64,000 nucleotides of DNA from Neotabrizicola shimadae (lineage in GTDB: Bacteria > Pseudomonadota > Alphaproteobacteria > Rhodobacterales > Rhodobacteraceae), in assembly GCF_019623905.1 (NCBI RefSeq), contig NZ_CP069370.1, positions 3,893,001 through 3,957,000 of the forward strand. The letters run 5' to 3'. This document shows positions 62,728 to 64,000 of this stretch, piece by piece. Numbering within the stretch: position 1 is the first letter of the stretch; every line of letters begins with the position of its first letter. Under the pieces are notes generated by a model. It searched no databases. It was not told where the DNA came from and was given only the letters and a program-made list of their open reading frames with translations. A program made the position numbers and the translations under genes.

Positions 62728-63588
62728 ATGTCACTGGAACCGAACATCGTCAACTCGCTCTGCCTGCGGTTCACTGCTCCCTGTTCCTTCGCAGGCGACC
62801 TGGCGCCCGTCCTTGCCCGAGGGCTCGGCTTGTCCCCCGCCGATGTCCAAATGACCCAGGACGGGACGGGCGCCTTTTTTCCGGAGTCACGGGTCCGGCC
62901 CGAGCGGGTCGCCGCGCTGGCCCGGGCCTTTGGCCTGGACGTGGTCATACCGGACGCGCCCTTGCGGCTTTCGCTGGCCTTCCTGCCGCGGCCCGGTGCG
63001 CGCGCCGAACGGCTGGCCGGCTGGCTGGCCGAGTTGACCGGGCAGAAGGCCGAGAGGCTGGGCCGCCGGCTGCGCCTGCCGGGTGGGGTGCTGTTCCGCG
63101 ACCTGCCGAGGGCGCAGGCGCTGGATTGGCAGGCGGCCTGCCGCGACCGGCGGGACGTGGATGTAGAGGTTTCGGACGGCAAGGCTGCTGTCTATGACCT
63201 GTTCGGGCCGGTTTCGCTTGTCCTGGCAGCCGACCTGCGCGTCCTTGGACTGGCCGGTTGTGCCGTGACCGGTGCACGAGCCGCCGCGCTGGATGCACGC
63301 ATGGCGCGGTGGCTGGAGCGGCGCCATGGTCAGGCGGCACTGGATCGCGCCTTCCAGCGGTTTGACCTGATGCTGGTGGGGTGTGGGCGGCTGAGCCCGC
63401 GGGAGGCAGCCGACTTTCTCGGCCCGCGCACCGGGTTGAGCTTGGGCGAGATCGGTCGCGCCTCGGCCCTGCGGCCCGTGCCGGTCGAGCGGGGTCTGCC
63501 GCGTGAAACGGCGCTGCGCTTCCAGTCGGACTATGCCCAGATCGGCCTTCCCGTGGCGTTGCGACTTGTGGACGGTCAGGAGGCTTGA
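62728..63588 (+). CDS. Unknown 286-residue protein upstream of CHAT gene
   Basis: Not recognised. Arg/Ala/Leu-rich with charged helices; no signal peptide or membrane segment. Segments such as LAELTGQKAERLGRRLRLPG and RDLPRAQALDWQAACRDRRD look like short alpha/beta modules. It ends 31 bp before the CHAT-type gene and may share its message. Confidence 0.65.
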   Translation: MSLEPNIVNSLCLRFTAPCSFAGDLAPVLARGLGLSPADVQMTQDGTGAFFPESRVRPERVAALARAFGLDVVIPDAPLRLSLAFLPRPGARAERLAGWLAELTGQKAERLGRRLRLPGGVLFRDLPRAQALDWQAACRDRRDVDVEVSDGKAAVYDLFGPVSLVLAADLRVLGLAGCAVTGARAAALDARMARWLERRHGQAALDRAFQRFDLMLVGCGRLSPREAADFLGPRTGLSLGEIGRASALRPVPVERGLPRETALRFQSDYAQIGLPVALRLVDGQEA

Positions 63589-63619
63589 TCGGCGCCGCGC
63601 GGTTCGGCACCATGTCGCC

Positions 63620-64000
63620 ATGCGGTTCCGGCATTTGATTCAGGTCCTTTTGTTCTGGCTGGTGCCCGCCGTTGTTGCGGCACAAGAGCCCGTGCAGGAT
63701 GATCTGATGTCAGAGGCCTTCGTGGCGGCGCAGGTGGCCAGCACCTCGCAGGCCGGGGCGGCGCTGCGGCAGATTTCGGTTCGAGAGGCGGCGGGCGATG
63801 GCGTCCTGGCAGGCCTGGTGAAAGAGCGCCAGGCGCTGCAGGACCGGTATCGGCGGGTGCAGACCAGCCTGATGGCCCCCAGTGCTGACCGGGTGGCGCT
63901 GGCTGGCGAGGGCGACGAACTGGCGGCGCAGATCGCGGCATTGGACCGGCGGATCGCCGCGGAGTATCCCGACTTCTCGGCCCTGACCAAGCCGGCGGCC
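63620..64000 (+). CDS. Probable CHAT-domain protein, N-terminal part only
   Basis: The first 127 residues of a gene that runs off the right edge. MRFRHLIQVLFWLVPAVVAA is a hydrophobic export signal (about 1-20), then the coiled, Glu/Ala/Arg-rich run EAFVAAQVASTSQAGAALRQ ... LVKERQALQDRYRR ... LDRRIAAEYPDFSALTKP. This helical region directly precedes the caspase-like domain in bacterial CHAT proteins, but that domain lies outside the window. An upstream ATG at 63612 is in a different frame. Confidence 0.6.
   Translation, partial: MRFRHLIQVLLFWLVPAVVAAQEPVQDDLMSEAFVAAQVASTSQAGAALRQISVREAAGDGVLAGLVKERQALQDRYRRVQTSLMAPSADRVALAGEGDELAAQIAALDRRIAAEYPDFSALTKPAA

Overview
The window is high-GC DNA from an alphaproteobacterium, most likely a member of the Rhodobacteraceae. 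Supporting signs are a CcrM-type GANTC methyltransferase next to rnhB, DUF2125 and DUF4170 proteins, an acuI/DMSP-lyase pair, a PlcP-type lipid-remodelling operon, and several dispersed hairpin repeats in intergenic DNA. It reads as chromosome: tightly packed operons, many 4-bp stop/start overlaps, no rRNA, tRNA, CRISPR array, phage or insertion sequence seen. Most of it is metabolic (catabolic operons with local regulators) with islands of housekeeping genes.

Layout, left half. 1-2291: truncated cytochrome P450, glutamine amidotransferase and GntR regulator. 2370-7500: IclR regulator plus class III aminotransferase, divergent from an aldehyde dehydrogenase plus Tm-1-like/UPF0261 protein, with a repeated palindromic site between them. 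7497-14263: homogentisate pathway (marR, maiA divergent from hmgA, fahA, an MBL-fold protein, an FAD hydroxylase and DUF2783), with a 20-bp perfect palindrome sitting inside the hmgA promoter. 14429-15963: orphan HicB, a secreted SnoaL-like protein and a low-GC unknown gene. 15956-21493: putrescine-type ABC importer and aminobutyraldehyde dehydrogenase in the same order as E. coli ydcSTUV-patD. 21743-28645: enoyl-CoA hydratase, DUF2125, pmbA/tldE, a CysQ-like phosphatase, and a DEAD-box helicase with a long repetitive basic tail and an intrinsic terminator in its leader. 28894-31315: DUF4170, waaA, lpxK (lipid A core). 31439-36049: alkB, mutY, DUF721, DsbA-like, class III CoA-transferase.

Layout, right half. 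36118-37725: a membrane-anchored winged-helix regulator and small secreted proteins. 37833-41007: four-gene operon (PlcP-like phosphoesterase, ceramide-glucosyltransferase-like GT, DedA-like protein, GT2) preceded by a Pho-box-like site; this looks like phosphate-starvation phospholipid-to-glycolipid remodelling. 41120-42957: rnhB, ccrM. 43190-44482: TetR regulator and a secreted three-repeat protein. 44972-49193: marR, a flavin/FeS oxidoreductase, acuI and a DMSP-lyase-like cupin (DMSP/acrylate use). 49312-59671: one long operon with a molybdenum hydroxylase (FAD subunit plus fused 2Fe-2S/Mo subunit), a 6-hydroxynicotinate-reductase-like protein, UPF0280, an AA_synth-family protein and HyuA/HyuB. 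I read it as a pathway that hydroxylates, reduces and then opens an N-heterocyclic ring with ATP; the substrate is unknown, and it is the best candidate here for an undescribed system. 59673-64000: PhnM-like amidohydrolase lacking metal ligands, CorA-like transporter, DUF1045 2H phosphoesterase, an unknown protein, and the start of a probable CHAT-domain protein.

At least four repeat families punctuate the intergenic DNA: an 18-bp palindrome followed by a conserved 61-bp tail (three copies), a CCCTCCCC-hairpin family (seven copies), a CGAGTTTTC/GAAAACTCG hairpin (two sites, one with a variant beside it), and a GC hairpin followed by a CCGAGAGCATTTGAGC-type tail.
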